Positions 29,531 to 53,045 of a stretch of DNA of 64,000 nucleotides are shown here, one piece after another. The translations under genes and the position numbers were made by a program. The stretch is from Amoebidium appalachense (Eukaryota > Ichthyosporea): positions 8,432,001 to 8,496,000 of the forward strand of contig CAVNZM010000002.1 of assembly GCA_963693365.1 (NCBI GenBank), read 5' to 3'. How positions within the stretch are numbered: the stretch's first letter is position 1; each line of letters begins with the position of its first letter. Under the pieces are notes generated by a model that was not told where the DNA came from, ran no database searches, and saw only the letters and a list, made by a program, of their open reading frames with translations.

Positions 29531-29892
29531 ATGGCCAGCACCATGGACGTCGACCAGGTACCGGTGCCGTCGGAACGTTGGTTGTGCATGTTTTTGAAAT
29601 TTCAATGGTTGGAATCGAAGGTCGCCATTTACCTTGTTTCCCCAACCAATGTGCCACTTTTCAACCGCTATATTCGCTACTATATTTTTCTGGCCATGCA
29701 ACAAACTACCATAATGACCATCTTTGCAACGTGCAATGTACGTTCCTTTTTGGTCGTTTTGAGGGCATCTTATTCTGGAATTTCTGGTGCGTGTGCGCGA
29801 CCTCGCCATTGGGTTGACGCAAATGGAAATCACGCGACTTTAACGCCACCACACCAATCAATCAAAACACGATGTCGCGAAGGTCTCGAGCA

Positions 29893-29900
29893 TATAAAAA
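29893..29900 (+). promoter_or_regulatory. TATA-like box upstream of the PARP-Deltex gene
   Basis: TATAAAAA follows an inverted CCAAT-like patch (CCAATCAATC, 29851-29860). It lies about 400 bp before the ATG at 30297, which would require a long or spliced leader. A 134-codon frame (29531-29935) overlaps it and lacks a domain, so I leave it out. Confidence 0.35.
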
Positions 29901-30296
29901 GCGCCTGCAAGCCCGCATTCGTCATCCCGACGTAGCGTAGCGCAGTTGATCAAGCAGGGGTAGGGAGTCGACCGAGTCTTTTTTCCTTTCTTTTTTTGTC
30001 TTCGAGAGTTCTCGAAGACAAATCAAAGCGCTTAGAAGCATAACAGGTTATTACTATTTAAATAGTTGATAGAGCCACTTACTAATCACCCAACAAAATG
30101 TTAGGGTAGGACACGCATATACCCTCAATTGCATATCAGATTTTGTGCTGGGAGTTGTTCGTGTGCCAACAGGTTTTACACATTTTGGTCTACCTTAAGA
30201 AAAAACACGCACATGGTGTTACACCGTTAACATAAAGCTCTTTTATATCGCCGAATACTATAGAGCATTTTTAGCTGTTGGCTTAAGCCTGAAACC

Positions 30297-35022
<4,726 letters not shown>

Positions 35023-35030
35023 GAAGGGGA

Positions 35031-35031
35031 T

Positions 35032-35062
<31 letters not shown>

Positions 35063-35447
35063 GGGGGGGGGGGGGATGAGATATTTTGTAGTGTATTGAA
35101 CCCCCCACAGCATGAATTTCTACCAATTAATGCGGGCTCTGTTTTGGGTGTTAACAAGGTTAACAGAGAATCAAGGTCACAACATGACACTAAACTTTGG
35201 AGAAAGCCAGGATAGCAGAACATACTTTGGCTATTTTCCCTCCTATTTTAATCCTATACAGCTTGAATGGTATGACAGATTGTAAATAAGTGTCTGGTGC
35301 TTTTTGTTCTTTAGAGTCATTTTTCCTTCCATCTTTTTTTTTTTTATCCAAAGGTCTCGCAGAATCGATGTATTTATATGATATTTATTTGTTTGTTTGT
35401 TTGTTTGTTTGTTTGTTTCAATGTTTCTTTTCTTTCTTTCTTTCTTT

Positions 35448-35488
<41 letters not shown>

Positions 35489-35792
35489 AGAAAATCTCAT
35501 GAAATAGATAGTCAATGGCTAAGTGCACGTGGCACCGTTTCATAAGCCCTCCATGTGTACAATTGCACAATACTGATTCTCAGAGATTGGTATAAGCCAC
35601 CTAGAGCACTTGCAGCGGCTTGGCTGATGATGTGCACCAGAACGAATAATAAATAATAAAAAGATAATATTTTCCCTTCTCTTTTCTTTCTTTTTTCTTT
35701 CTTTTTTTCCCCCTCTTCTTCTTCTTTTTTTCTTTTCGGGGTGGGTAGGTGGACGGGTGGGTGTGGGGGGGTGGGGGGGTGGATGTGCGTGT

Positions 35793-35823
<31 letters not shown>

Positions 35824-36665
35824 GGATATGAACGGGGCGGTAGGAAGTTAAAAAGCGGGTGATAAGAAAGGGCCTGCATGACTATTTTAAACAACCCTAC
35901 GTCAAACAGATACCATCACCTTTAGTCGTTTACGTCAAACAGAAACCATCACCTATAAACGACCTCTGCATTCCAGCCAACCCTCCCCCCCTCCCCCCCC
36001 CCCCCCCCACACACACACACCCCAAAGGGCAACACACATCTGTATGGCGCACGCACACACAGTGTCACACACACACACACGGGCCGCGCACAGTTCTCGA
36101 GCACACATGTCCTTTACTCTCCATACAAAAGCCACCCAGCCCGCAGGTCTCTCTAAGGCCTTTGTCAGCCAATCATAATTATGCCTTTTTAGTCATCCCT
36201 AATCCTACATTTCGATCGGTTGATCAGTCCCCCTACACTTCTGTACAAAAAAACCACCACCCACCACAATGCAAACAGATTAAAACTATTGGTTTACAGC
36301 TGCGGTAGCCAAAAACACCAATACTTTACAGTATGCTATTGGTGAAAAAAGAGTAACATGGTCAGTGCCGAAATAATCCTAAAAAAATCTACCGTGGCCC
36401 GGTAATTGTGATATACGAATGTATCCATGTATGCATCTTACAAACTAACGTGCTGATATCTACTCATATCAGCATTTTTGCTACTTAAGAATATTCACAA
36501 TGATCATGAGATGCACGAACGCCTTTACACGCTACTCCATCCCGTACATCGTGGCAGGCCCAGACATCCAAACACAAAGAATATTCACACCGTGTTCTCG
36601 ACACTAACGCTTGCTACTCACATGATATTCGCCTCGTATTTCCAGCGTATTCACACTGCGAAAAC
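35031..36665. other. Convergent intergenic region, repeats only
   Basis: It separates the PARP-Deltex stop from the POT stop. It has G-runs (35031-35075, 35459-35487, 35808-35825), a (TTTG)n tract at 35387-35418, T/C-rich blocks and a duplicated TACGTCAAACAGAxACCATCACCT (35898 and 35931). No gene seen. Confidence 0.6.
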
Positions 36666-37406
36666 CTAATTCTTCTTCTCGGCCACTGCTTCCATTATGC
36701 TCTTATCTACCACCACCCCCTCTCCCTGCACATCGGTGGGGATAAAATCATTCTTGCTCGCCTCACCGCTCTCACCGAAATTCTTCGGCTTGAACCGGTT
36801 CTGAACATAAAGGGTTAAAGGAATGCCCACGATAGCCGCCGCAGCAGAAACATAATAGAAATATTCAATATGCCCTTCGTTAAGATCATCCGTGTAGAAA
36901 TCGATCATAGCAAGAGTGAGCGCGGTGGTGAAACCGTTGGAAAGAGCCCCCATCGCCAAAAGGTTAAACGCCTGCGAAATCGAGCGGGCGCGAGGGGGGG
37001 TCTGTTCGTAGGTGAAGAAATACAAGAATGGGTTAATGAACACCTCGGCAAAGCCAATCAGCGCAAAGGGAATGAACATGGTAAACCCGCTGATGTTGCT
37101 CATCTTAACCCCTTCAGGCGCGCAGTTGGAGTCCGCCTCATTTGACAGAACTTCGGCGTTTCGGCGCACGATTTCGAGGGCGGTAGCAGAAACCATTGCC
37201 AAAACGGTTGTGATCATGCCGGCAATAAGACGCTGTGTCCCCGTGACCTTTTTGCCACCGCGGAATTTCTCGATCATGGGCACCAGAAGATTCTCGAGCA
37301 GGGGCACAAACACAACAATGGCAAAGCAGTCTGTGGGTGGATGGGTGGGTGTGTGGATAGGTGGGTGGGTGGGTGCTGGTGGTGGTGGTGGTTGTGAGGG
37401 AGGGAG

Positions 37407-37462
<56 letters not shown>

Positions 37463-38873
37463 AATGTGTTATCATGGATGGCCAAGTACACGATATCCTG
37501 AGGTAAGCCGCGAGGTATCCAGAGCACCTGAATTTTTGAACTTGAGCTCATTTGTCCGTAAACGATACCCAACTCAGATACTGCTTTCACGTTTTTTTTT
37601 CTTTTTTTTTTCTTTTTGTATGTGTGTGTGTGTGTGTGCATGCGTGTGTGTGCGTGTGTGTGTATGTGTCTGTGCGCATAAACATCCATGTGAGCACACA
37701 CATGCGGATGCATCTTTGTGAGTACGTATGTGCTGCCGTAGAGCCTTTTTTTTTTCAAAAAAAAAGGGGGGGGGGGTTAGGGGGTGGGAAGGGGGAGAGG
37801 GGAGGGGAGGGGGGGGGGGGAGGGGGGGGAGGATGCCTGGGTGTCATACCAGCAATATTGAAGAAGGCACCGTTGATTTGAGAGCTGCCAACACGGAGAT
37901 CCACTGCAGAGAGAATGGGTCGGTCAGTCAGGGCACAAGACAGACAGTGCACATGTGCTATTGAGGGGGTGAAGAGAGCCGTGACAGAGAGAAAGGGGGG
38001 GAGAGAGGAAGGAAGCCGGGGACCCGGGGAGGGGGGGGGGAGGGGGGAGAGGCGAGGGGGAGGGGGAGAGGGAGAGATATGATATATTGCATTGCCACAC
38101 AATTATCCTTGCATAGATGCTTGTGTGTGTGTAACTGGTGGTATATACGAGTAGAAGTGCTTAATGGATGAATACATGTCCTTGTTAATGTATAAAAGGG
38201 AAGAAAGCCGTGTGTGTGTGCATGGGGGAGCGGGGGGGGGGGGGGGGGGGGGGGGGGGAGGGGGGGGGAGGGGGGGAAGGGTTCCTTACTCTGACAGGCT
38301 GAGCTCTGGAACGGACCATTCATAGCGTTGTAACCGATCGAAAACGTCACATTGGCCACAAGCAGCGTCGGCACCACATCAAGGGTAGCCTGAGCCTCAG
38401 AGAGACTCAACAAATCGTCGGGGTGATCGGGAATACCGTCCAAATAGCTGTTGCTTATATGGGCCACAACCAGACAAATAGATGACATCATGGCAAGTGC
38501 AAGAAGTACCCATGCGAGGCTCTTAGCCGTAGCTTTGTCCGTGACGAACGCGGACGCGACGGCCATAACGAGAAAAGCAATGGTGGAGAACCACCCGGCA
38601 AGAGCAACTTTTCCCTTAGTTGTGCGTTTTGCACCCTCCCAAATATAGTAGATGAGCCCGCGGAGCGAGTCGCCACTTGGGTTCGTGCGAACGTATTTGG
38701 GCGTTCCAGCGAGAAAACACAAAAAGGCGAGAAACATGGCTCCGGATGCCACCATGTATGTTGCAAAGAAGCCGTATTCCTCGGGGATGGCTGGGGGTGC
38801 ACCGTTGGTGGCTAAGGTGACCATGTAGCCATAGGCAATGCCTGCACCTACGTTGATCATCAGGTAGAAGTAG

Positions 38874-38932
<59 letters not shown>

Positions 38933-40875
38933 CGCGCGTGTGTTTGTGTGTGCATGTGGGTGTGTGGGGAGTGGGGGGCCCGTTGGACGGGTGGGGGGGG
39001 ACAGAGAGGGGGAGGGGGAAGGAGAAGAGGATGGAGGGGAGAGAGAAGAGGGGGCGGGGCGGGGGAGGGGGGGGGGGGGGTAGCGGTGTGCATGTGTGTA
39101 TGGATGTGTGCGGGTGAATGATTAGGGTCCGGAGGAGGAGGGGGGGGGGGGGGGGGGGAAGGAGGAGGCAGGATGGTTAGTGTGGGTATGAAGATACTTG
39201 CTCAGTAGGTATCCGTGAATGTCGGTTTGCACTAGCAAGAAACTGAAAGAGGGATGTGGACAAGGAGGAGCAGGGGGGGAAGGGGGGAGAGAAAAGATGT
39301 GCTACAGAGTACGAAGCACACACTTACAACTGTGTTGTCCGAAGAGTATGCATGCAAAAGACAGAGCGCATTGTTAGGGGGGGGTCTGGAGGATGGGAAA
39401 GAATCATCTGTAATTCGGAATGGTTGAATGGTGTCACGGCGAGGTTGCGCATGTGTGTGTATTTCTTCTTCTTCTTCTTCTTCTTCTTCCCCCCTAAATT
39501 GAAATATGGTACGTTTATTTCCACCAAAGTTAGGTATTTATTTTAGAGGAATCAATGTTACGGCGTAGGCGTGCTTGAGCTATTGGATCACTGAGTGCTA
39601 GAGTTCTGAGTACCATATGGATATATTTATAAGATGTTGTGCAGAGTGACAGATGAAGCAACTAAACAGAGCGTAGAACCGGGGGGGGGGGGGGGGGGGG
39701 GGGGAGGGGGGTCAAGCAGGCACACACCTGAAAAACTGCTCCTGCTGACGCGCCTCCTCCGGAATAGAGGTGGCGTACCTGGATATGGTGTCAGTATATT
39801 TGCTATGTTTTTAGCCCGTAAAAGACAGGCAAAGCAGAGCATGTACTCTGAAGTCTTGTGGATTGGTAGATGTGTACCTTAAGTCGTGGGTTTGTCGGGG
39901 TGCTTGTGTGTGTATGTGTGTTGTCGGGGTGCTTGTGTGTGTATGTGTGTATCGGATGGATGGCGAGCTTCACTCTGCCACATAACATCAACACCACACT
40001 GACACGCCGCATACACACAGAGGCCAAGCAAGCATGCACAGCACACACAGCAAACTTCATGTATTACACAACATCACCTCAACTATGTAAAAAAACTGCA
40101 AAACAATGGCCTACTTACTGATCGCCGCCAAAGTTGGCAATGTTGGGCTTGATGCCTCCCGAACCAAGAGTGATGAGAGCCATGACAGAAAACAGATACA
40201 GGCCCTTGCTCATGATGGTGGGGTAGGCGGCAGTGGCAGCTAGAGCGACACCCACACAGTAGAAGAGAGAGAAGATGACGATTGTCTTGTAGCGCCCGGC
40301 CTTTGCATCTGCAAGCCATCCTCCGAAAATGGGGGTGATGTATGTGAGCACGGAGAAGGCGGCGTTGATTGCCGTGGAGGATGCGTTGGAAAAGCCAAGT
40401 TGCTGCAGATAGTTGCGCTGTGAACCTGTCAGGAAGGAGAATTGCATGGGTGAGGACTTAGATTGCACATGGGGTTAGGACCAAGGTCCCATGGCCTCCA
40501 GATAGTGTGTGTAAGGATGTTAAACGACCTGACAGTGCTTGTGAGCTTGAACACTCGATACAACGTTCCTTGTGTCACTTTCTTTCCCGGGGGCCATCAG
40601 ACTGACTGACTGCCCACCGGTACCTCTATTTATTCTCCAGTGAACCCACAATGGTCTGCATGAGCGATCGTTTTAGATCCACTCTAAAGTAACAAAGCCT
40701 CCATGCAATGGCATCGACATTTGCACAGGGGTAGCAACGTCGAAAAACGGAGAACATCATAGAACCTTGGCTACTTGAATAAACTCTCACCTGCAAAGCT
40801 GTAGTAGCTCAGCCTCTCGCACATCTCCACCACCAGGATGAACAGGCACACAGTAAACAGCTTGTTGCGCGCCAT
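36666..40875 (-). CDS. POT/PTR2 (SLC15-type) proton-coupled oligopeptide transporter
   Basis: Six exons, 40875-40791, 40425-40119, 39778-39728, 38873-38290, 37903-37850 and 37330-36666, join in phase to 581 aa ending in TAG. It is predicted to carry di- and tripeptides across a membrane with protons, through about 12 helices. Family marks are clear: EMCER in the first helix (the ExxER proton-coupling motif), the PTR2 signature GSGGIKPNIANFGGDQ, the second signature FFSYFYLMINVGAG, FAIVVFVPLLENLLVP, and a C-terminal half with FALIGFAEVFINPFLYFFTYEQTP. Length matches the family (about 550-600). The start sits in a good context (gaaaATGG). The fourth exon carries a hydrophilic loop (ACQSKE-type end). 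A (CA)n tract directly precedes the acceptor at 38874. The substrate could also be nitrate or another solute, as in plant members. Confidence 0.92.
37330..37470. repeat. (GGTGGGT)n and G-run in a POT intron
   Basis: GT/GGGT-rich sequence at 37331-37390 followed by a G-run of about 50 at 37410-37459. On the coding strand these are C-rich and read as an Pro-rich extension of the last exon; they are intron. Confidence 0.9.
38222..38279. repeat. G-run block in a POT intron
   Basis: G-runs next to the donor of the 38873-38290 exon. Confidence 0.9.
38874..39160. repeat. (TG)n and G-rich block in a POT intron
   Basis: TG tract 38876-38923, GCGCGC steps, then G-rich sequence and G-runs to 39160. 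The TG tract reads CA on the coding strand and meets the AG acceptor. Confidence 0.95.
39461..39490. repeat. (TTC)n trinucleotide repeat
   Basis: About ten TTC units within a POT intron. Confidence 0.95.
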
Positions 40876-41070
40876 TTTCGCTGTCTTACAACACCCAAAC
40901 GGTGTTCCAATTGCAAGTCCTGTAAGTTGCTGTAAACAGTGGGCCTGCTAACCTGGCCTCTCACCTCAAACTGCAGTGATTTTGAACGGAAAGCGACGAA
41001 ACTACTGACGAGCAAGATTTGGAAGGGAACATGTATGAAGTCCAACACTGTAGCGCGTCTTGAAGTGGGC

Positions 41071-41078
41071 GTATATAA
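41071..41078 (-). promoter_or_regulatory. TATA-like box for the POT gene
   Basis: TTATATAC on the minus strand, about 195 bp before the ATG at 40875, a sensible distance for a short leader. It also reads TATATAAG on the plus strand, so its direction is not proven. Confidence 0.4.
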
Positions 41079-41449
41079 GCTCCCGGATCTAGTTTTTTGA
41101 AGCTGCGGTAAATGGATTTTGGGTGAGAGTAACACATGATAGATGGCCACTCGAGTTTGGTAGATTCATCACGGAAGCAGCTGATCGGGAGTCACCACAC
41201 TTTCATAAGTTTAGAAGCATGGAAAATTATTTTAATACGTATGAAAAATTCTATAAACCATTGATAAACATAATTATTAATATATTTGGTTTTGTATTTT
41301 ACTATTGTTTGGGTGTATATGGCTACGAAAGTATATTAATTAAAGGTCACCAGTTCCTTGAACAACTTGACGCATAAATTCTCCAAAAATAACTATTCAA
41401 TAGGAACTGTCTCATACACCGGCTTTAGCCGCTCAGTTGCGCCAGTCGG

Positions 41450-41800
41450 ACGGTCAGCTGAGAGCGCGCACTGGCAGAGTTGTGGTGGGCCGGGCTGCCC
41501 GGCCTGTTCTGGCCTGAAAAATGCACGGGCCGGGCTGCCCGGCTCGGGCTGAAAAATGTTTGGGCCGGGCCAAGGCAGTTCGGGCCACAGTTCGGGCCAC
41601 ACCCCCCCCCCCTCTCCGTGCCCCAAGTGCATCAGTGACGTCACATTTTGTGTTGTGGGTATGGACTCCGGCGGGAGGTCGGAGGGATTTTGCGCAAACA
41701 TTTTGCCCAAACACCTGCCGATATGGTATGACCCTTGAGCCCGGCCTGGGCCTACTCTTGGCCCGAAAAATCGACGGGCCCCGCCTGGCCCAAAAACCCT
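41450..41800. repeat. GC-rich internally repetitive element
   Basis: The motifs GGGCCGGGCTGCCCGGC (twice), GGCYTGAAAAATGCACGGGCC and GGCCCGAAAAATCGACGGGCC recur, giving degenerate repeats of about 30 bp with inverted arms. Long frames on both strands are by-products. It may be part of a dispersed transposon end; no flanking duplication was found. Confidence 0.5.
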
Positions 41801-42229
41801 TGCCACACCTCCGGCGCGCAGTACTGTAGAAGTCGGCTTGAGGCTGAAATAGCGTTTTCTAAAAAAAGGGCAACGGGAGAGAAAACCCTGTCATGTTGTG
41901 AACACTGTATCCGCTTGCACTTTTTTAACAACCGTGTACAATTGTACATAATTGGGGTGTTTTGTGATCATAGTTGATAGCTCCAAGGGTCAGTCTTGTT
42001 TTCGCCTGACGCTGACGTCAATGCAACATACAGCCTAGGCACCGTGGACATTCACACGTGCAGACGAGGCGACCCCACACATACATTCGGCATATGGAAA
42101 TCTTGTGGCGTGATTCTAAAAGATTGCCAACGTGAACTCACTCACATGTATATGTAGATGTATATACATGGTGATCTTCCTAAAGCCGATTTTTTTGTGA
42201 CATCTGAAAGAATTTGCGCGAGCAAATCT

Positions 42230-42475
42230 ACTTGAAGGGCCCATCATGATTCATGAGGAGGCCCGGCATTTGCAGTTTGCGTTTGTGCAGCTTGTGCACG
42301 ACGACCCGGTGCATTGCATGCGCACGCTCCAGGCCGCGGAGGCGTGCGCCCACCTCACGGTGCCATGCACGTGCACGATGGGTGCACGTGCTAAGTGTGT
42401 GGCAACACACATGGGTGGCACATGTACACAGACACAGCCCAACGGTTGCAGATGTTTTATTAGCAAGTAAAAACG
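42230..42475. other. GC-rich open stretch, coding status unclear
   Basis: It stays open on both strands with balanced composition (plus frame MIHEEARHLQFAFVQLVHDD; minus frame EVGARLRGLERAHAMHRVVV), but no domain, clear splice sites or partner exons were found. It may be an orphan exon. Confidence 0.2.
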
Positions 42476-42629
42476 GTGTGCCTGCATTGTAAGTATAGAG
42501 GGGCTGGTATGTACGTATGCCATGTGTGGTATACATTTCGATTCAAAGCCAGTAATAGCTCTGAATGCCCTTATGCATGATATTGAATTCATGAATGGAA
42601 GTCATGACCTCAAGTGTCAAATAGTGTTA

Positions 42630-42696
42630 CTCGGAGTGCACGTGTGTGTGTGTGCCACGGACGTGTGTGTGTGTGCGTGTGTGCGTGTGTGCGTGT

Positions 42697-42749
<53 letters not shown>

Positions 42750-42796
42750 ATGTGTGTGTGCGTGACACTGTACGTGTGTGTGCGTGTGTAAAAAAA

Positions 42797-42865
<69 letters not shown>

Positions 42866-42873
42866 CGTGCGCG

Positions 42874-42909
<36 letters not shown>

Positions 42910-42960
42910 ATGGTGGTGGTTTTTTTTCCCCCCCATCAAGTTGTAGGGGGGGGGGGGGGT
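42630..42960. repeat. (TG)n compound tract
   Basis: TG tracts at 42700-42748 and 42800-42910 with GCGC steps, followed by a T/C/G-run. Confidence 0.95.
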
Positions 42961-43129
42961 CTTACTTATACATGATACCGCACTATCAGCAAGAGGACAT
43001 AGCGGTACAATGTTGTGGGTTCTGTGTTGTCTAAAGTAGAGGCACTGGTGGGATTACCTGAAATTGGGTTTTGTTTGGCACGGCCGATCACCCCCCTCCC
43101 CTCCCCCCCTCCCCAAAAAAGGGGGGACC

Positions 43130-43275
43130 TACACTGGGGGGTCCATGTGATAATAAAAGAGTGGGGGGGTCCATATAATTATAAATGAGTGGGGGATCCT
43201 TATGATTATAAAGAGTGGGGGGGACCATATGATTATAAAAGAGTGGGGGGTCCATATGATTATGAAAAAGAGAGT
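43130..43275. repeat. Minisatellite of about 28-30 bp, five copies
   Basis: Units of the form GGGGGTCCATATGATTATAAA followed by GAGTG recur about five times with small length changes. Confidence 0.85.
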
Positions 43276-43364
43276 GGTAAAAGCTTCCGGGGCCCATGTT
43301 GTTGCATACGAAAATTCAGGTCGAATGCCATAATAAGGCTGTGTCGATGATTTTTTCCAAACCC

Positions 43365-43365
43365 G

Positions 43366-43408
<43 letters not shown>

Positions 43409-43515
43409 AGGGGGGGGGGGGGGTGCAGAGCAGAAAAACATTCAAACCCCCTGGTGGCCTCTCTCTTGCTCTTGCTCTCTCTCTCTCTCCCCCCTCCCTC
43501 TCTCTTCCACCCCTC

Positions 43516-43546
<31 letters not shown>

Positions 43547-43664
43547 AAAACACACACACACACACAACCCCCTCAGGCCTCTTCCGTACCCACCCACCCA
43601 CCCACCCGGCCTCCACCGCCCATTGCCACTCCACTGTGTCACCCGAGATGGTGGGGCCGGGATA

Positions 43665-43699
<35 letters not shown>

Positions 43700-43733
43700 G
43701 TCGCCGGGAGTGGGGGTTGTGGTGGTGGTGGTG

Positions 43734-43797
<64 letters not shown>

Positions 43798-43921
43798 CTC
43801 CGAGGCTCCCTTATATGGCAGCCAATAGAAACACTGGAATAAAAAGGAAACGAATGTGTGCCTAGAGATGGTGGCCAGGGTGCGGAATCGAGCGTGGTAG
43901 ATATCCTATCCCTGCACATAG

Positions 43922-43991
<70 letters not shown>

Positions 43992-44080
43992 GTGTATGTG
44001 TGTGCGTGTGCGTGTATGTGTGTGTGTGTGTGTGTGTGCGTGTGTTTGTGATGATGCAGCGAAGTGTAGCATATAAGTTG
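43365..44080. repeat. G-runs, C-run, T-run and (TG)n
   Basis: G-runs at 43369-43422 and 43747-43797, a C-run/A-run at 43516-43550, a T-run at 43670-43698 and TG tracts at 43924-44050. Confidence 0.95.
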
Positions 44081-44379
44081 TGTGACTGTCACAGTGTGTG
44101 CCACAACCGTTACTCGGATGGGCCAGAGTCTATCAAAATCTCATCTTGGCTATCTGTTAAGATTGTACATGTCTATAAAAACTTTGTAGTTGAGTGTGTG
44201 AATGTCTCTGTAACCATTTGTACTTGTGCCCTTGTGACACAATGCTTCGCAAGCTATTCGTCGCGTGTGTGGTGAATTCACAGTGAAGTTGAGTGCAAAA
44301 ACCTTACGGTGCGAGTGTATGCGCGTGCACGGACGTGCGTGCGCACCAGTGTGTGTATGTGTGTGCGTAGGAGGGGCCG

Positions 44380-44412
<33 letters not shown>

Positions 44413-44624
44413 GGGGGGGGGAGGAGGAGCGTGGGATTGAGGCGATTGGTGCGGGAAGCTACGATTAAGTCGAGGCGGGGTTGGAAGGGGAGGGGCTGGC
44501 TCAAAGTGGGCACGCTGGTAAATAGTAGAACTCATGAGGGCTGGCCGATTAACTTACACTGTTGTGTAAGATTTTGGGGGTCTTTACTCGCTGAGTTAAA
44601 GACCCCCACCCTACCCTCTCCTTT

Positions 44625-44664
<40 letters not shown>

Positions 44665-44839
44665 TTGGGGGGGGGGGGGGGGGGGAAGGGATAGAGAGGG
44701 AGAGAGCAAGGAAGGCCTGTATAGCCGAAGAGTTTCCGATACTAATTCATGGGCTAAGCCTCAATGTTAGCGTCATCGGATGGAACGCCTTATCGTGGCA
44801 TGGCGTGAGCTCGAGAGCCATCGTGCCATAGCACTCCCC

Positions 44840-44876
<37 letters not shown>

Positions 44877-44921
44877 CCTCCCTCCCTCCCTCCCCCCCCC
44901 CCTCCCCTCCCCTCTCTCCCT

Positions 44922-44960
<39 letters not shown>

Positions 44961-45815
44961 AAGTTGACTCCCAGCCTTCCAAGGTAAAAAAAAGCCTAAC
45001 TAGTACTTCGACAGGGGTGTGTGAACTAAAAGCATTGCCTCATGTCACGGATTTACATGCTGCTGGCAGGCCATTTCAAAACCACCACTTATGGTGCACT
45101 GCGGTATATACCTACCGTAGAAAGTCCTGCGGAAAGGGCTGGGAACACACTGTTTCCACGTGCCTACGGCTGCCTACGCGACCCACCTATTGATCATGAG
45201 AGCTGATAAATCGTTCTGGTACATCACCGGGATCCTCCCAGACCACCTTTTGAACATCACTTACGTAAAAAGTACTGGGGCCTACGTGTTAACCTATAAT
45301 AGGCTGTACATATACGTGCACACAGGTTGAACTCCATGATTAACCTTGTATATTTTAACACTGGTGGCCCAAGTGCCGCTCCTCATTATAATTTGCTATG
45401 TGCGTATACACATTGCATGACAGAGTCAGACGTTTCCAACTGAGAACATGTACAGTTTTTTGTGGGGCCGGTACCCAAACAGAATGGCAGTGTTTGGACA
45501 GTTATTTATTTTGCTATTGAAAACGGTAAAAAAAAAAAAAAAAAAAAAAAACCGGAAACCCTTTTCAGAGTGCACAACCTTGGCGGATGAAGCTGACTTC
45601 GAGAGTTTTTCTTTCCATTTCTTTGTTTGTCACTTCCCCCCTTTCATGTGTGTGTAAAGTTTATGGGGGGGAGAGGCCTAGGGAAGGAGGGAACTGCCAG
45701 GGAGGTGGCGAGGGGATTTGGATTATAACTTGAGTGAACTCAAGGTGGAATGGAAAGAATTCGTTAGCTTTTTGCAATTCACGAGCCCCCGCCGGTGCTT
45801 TTTTTTTTTTTTTTT

Positions 45816-45862
<47 letters not shown>

Positions 45863-46019
45863 GGGGGGAAGGAGGGAGGGAGGGAATGGCTAATCAAGTG
45901 CTATGATGCCTTTTTTTTTTTTTTTTTGTGTAGTTGTTGGGTGGGTAGGTGGGTGGGTGGGGGGGGGGGTGGGGGTGGGGTGGGGGGGGCGTCCTAATGA
46001 TGCATATGCCCAGTCGACA

Positions 46020-46062
<43 letters not shown>

Positions 46063-46080
46063 CCGCCGCCCTCTTTCTCC
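44081..46080. other. Intergenic, no gene seen; several homopolymer blocks
   Basis: It includes G-runs (44382-44420, 44665-44685, 45826-45861), C-runs (44842-44872, 44922-44950, 46021-46059), an A-run at 45530-45551 and a short TG tract at 44629-44660. No supported coding frame. Confidence 0.5.
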
Positions 46081-46082
46081 TA

Positions 46083-46307
46083 CAGATACCGTCCACGAAT
46101 AAGAACCCCACAAAATGTGGCCGAGGGGCGGAATCCTAATTTTTTTGGAGGGTCGGGGTCGGAATTATACCATCCAGTATGATGTATTCATCCGTCCGCC
46201 AATAAGATCGCCCCAAAAACTTGCCGGGGGACAGAATCTAAAAAAAGACCGATTTTGCCGGAGGCGAAATCTTATTGGCGGGGGTTCTTATTCGCGGACG
46301 GTATCTG
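46083..46307. mobile_element. MITE with nested inverted repeats and TA duplication, 225 bp
   Basis: The left end CAGATACCGTCCACGAATAA and the right end TTATTCGCGGACGGTATCTG are inverted repeats with one mismatch, flanked by TA at 46081-46082 and 46308-46309. A second inverted pair lies inside (CCAATAAGATCGCCCC near 46199 and GGCGAAATCTTATTGG near 46263). There is no ORF. TA duplication suggests mobilisation by a Tc1/mariner-type transposase. Its ends differ from those of the 8077/24781/48525 family. Confidence 0.85.
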
Positions 46308-46309
46308 TA

Positions 46310-46935
46310 CAACTGGCGGACCCGTTGCCCCTTGGGCTACCTAATATAGCAACTGTGGTTTATGGTGGACTTTATCAGGACATAATAAAACCCTGTAAAG
46401 GACTCAATGTATGTACAGCATCACAACATTGGCACACATCTACAGCTTGTTTCACTCAGTGTCCCTTCATTCTTACTCATGATGAATACTGAACGCTTTA
46501 AAGTAATGGGATGATTGCCAACGTGTGTGTACATTGATAAACTGTTCATACATTCATGCTATCTTCATTTTACACACTGTGTCCTATTTTGCTCTACAGT
46601 AGGAACATATTCCTATACTCATTACCATTCGAAAACACATTAGGTCTTTGTCGTAGAAAACAGAACACATTCGACTTTTCGATTTTTTCCTTTTTCAAAC
46701 ACGGCCAAATGCACCACTCCAAATCACCAAATACAAAAAACACGCGAGCGAGAAACAAACCGATCGAAAGATTAAAAACAACATGTGATTACAGTTCTTT
46801 TTCCTCCAAGGAAGAGCACATTCAAATCTTTTTCTAACAGAAGCACCTATTCCCACCAATCCTCCAAATCCGCCGATAAGAGAAAAGTGTATGAGAGATA
46901 AGCGGACAGAAGGAAGGAAAAGCAACCAGTGAATA
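46310..46935. other. No gene seen; 3' flank of the TRIC-like gene
   Basis: AT-rich sequence with no domain-bearing frame; it probably contains the 3' untranslated end of the minus-strand gene. Confidence 0.45.
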
Positions 46936-52852
<5,917 letters not shown>

Positions 52853-52895
52853 GTTGGCTGTGGTTGTGTGTGTCCTTGATATCTACCTTTAGGGA

Positions 52896-52938
<43 letters not shown>

Positions 52939-52978
52939 TATAGAGTGAGGGGGTGTTGGGAACGTTTTGCGAGAGGAG

Positions 52979-53039
<61 letters not shown>

Positions 53040-53045
53040 GGGGGG
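52896..53045. repeat. G-runs and (TG)n
   Basis: G-run 52899-52936, TG tract 52979-53022 and G-run to 53047. Confidence 0.95.

Noticed and set aside
29531-29935. 134-codon plus-strand frame
   Set aside because: No domain, contains the TATA-like box, and a comparable frame is open on the opposite strand; most likely promoter or leader.
37460-37540. Minus-strand open piece (WIPRGLPQDIVYLAIHD) between two POT exons
   Set aside because: Leaving it out joins the exon ending at 37850 to the one starting at 37330 in phase and gives the expected FFNIADCFAIVVFVP; including it breaks the family sequence.
41123-41377. 84-codon plus-strand frame
   Set aside because: AT-rich, no domain, no splice partner; probably upstream sequence of the POT gene.
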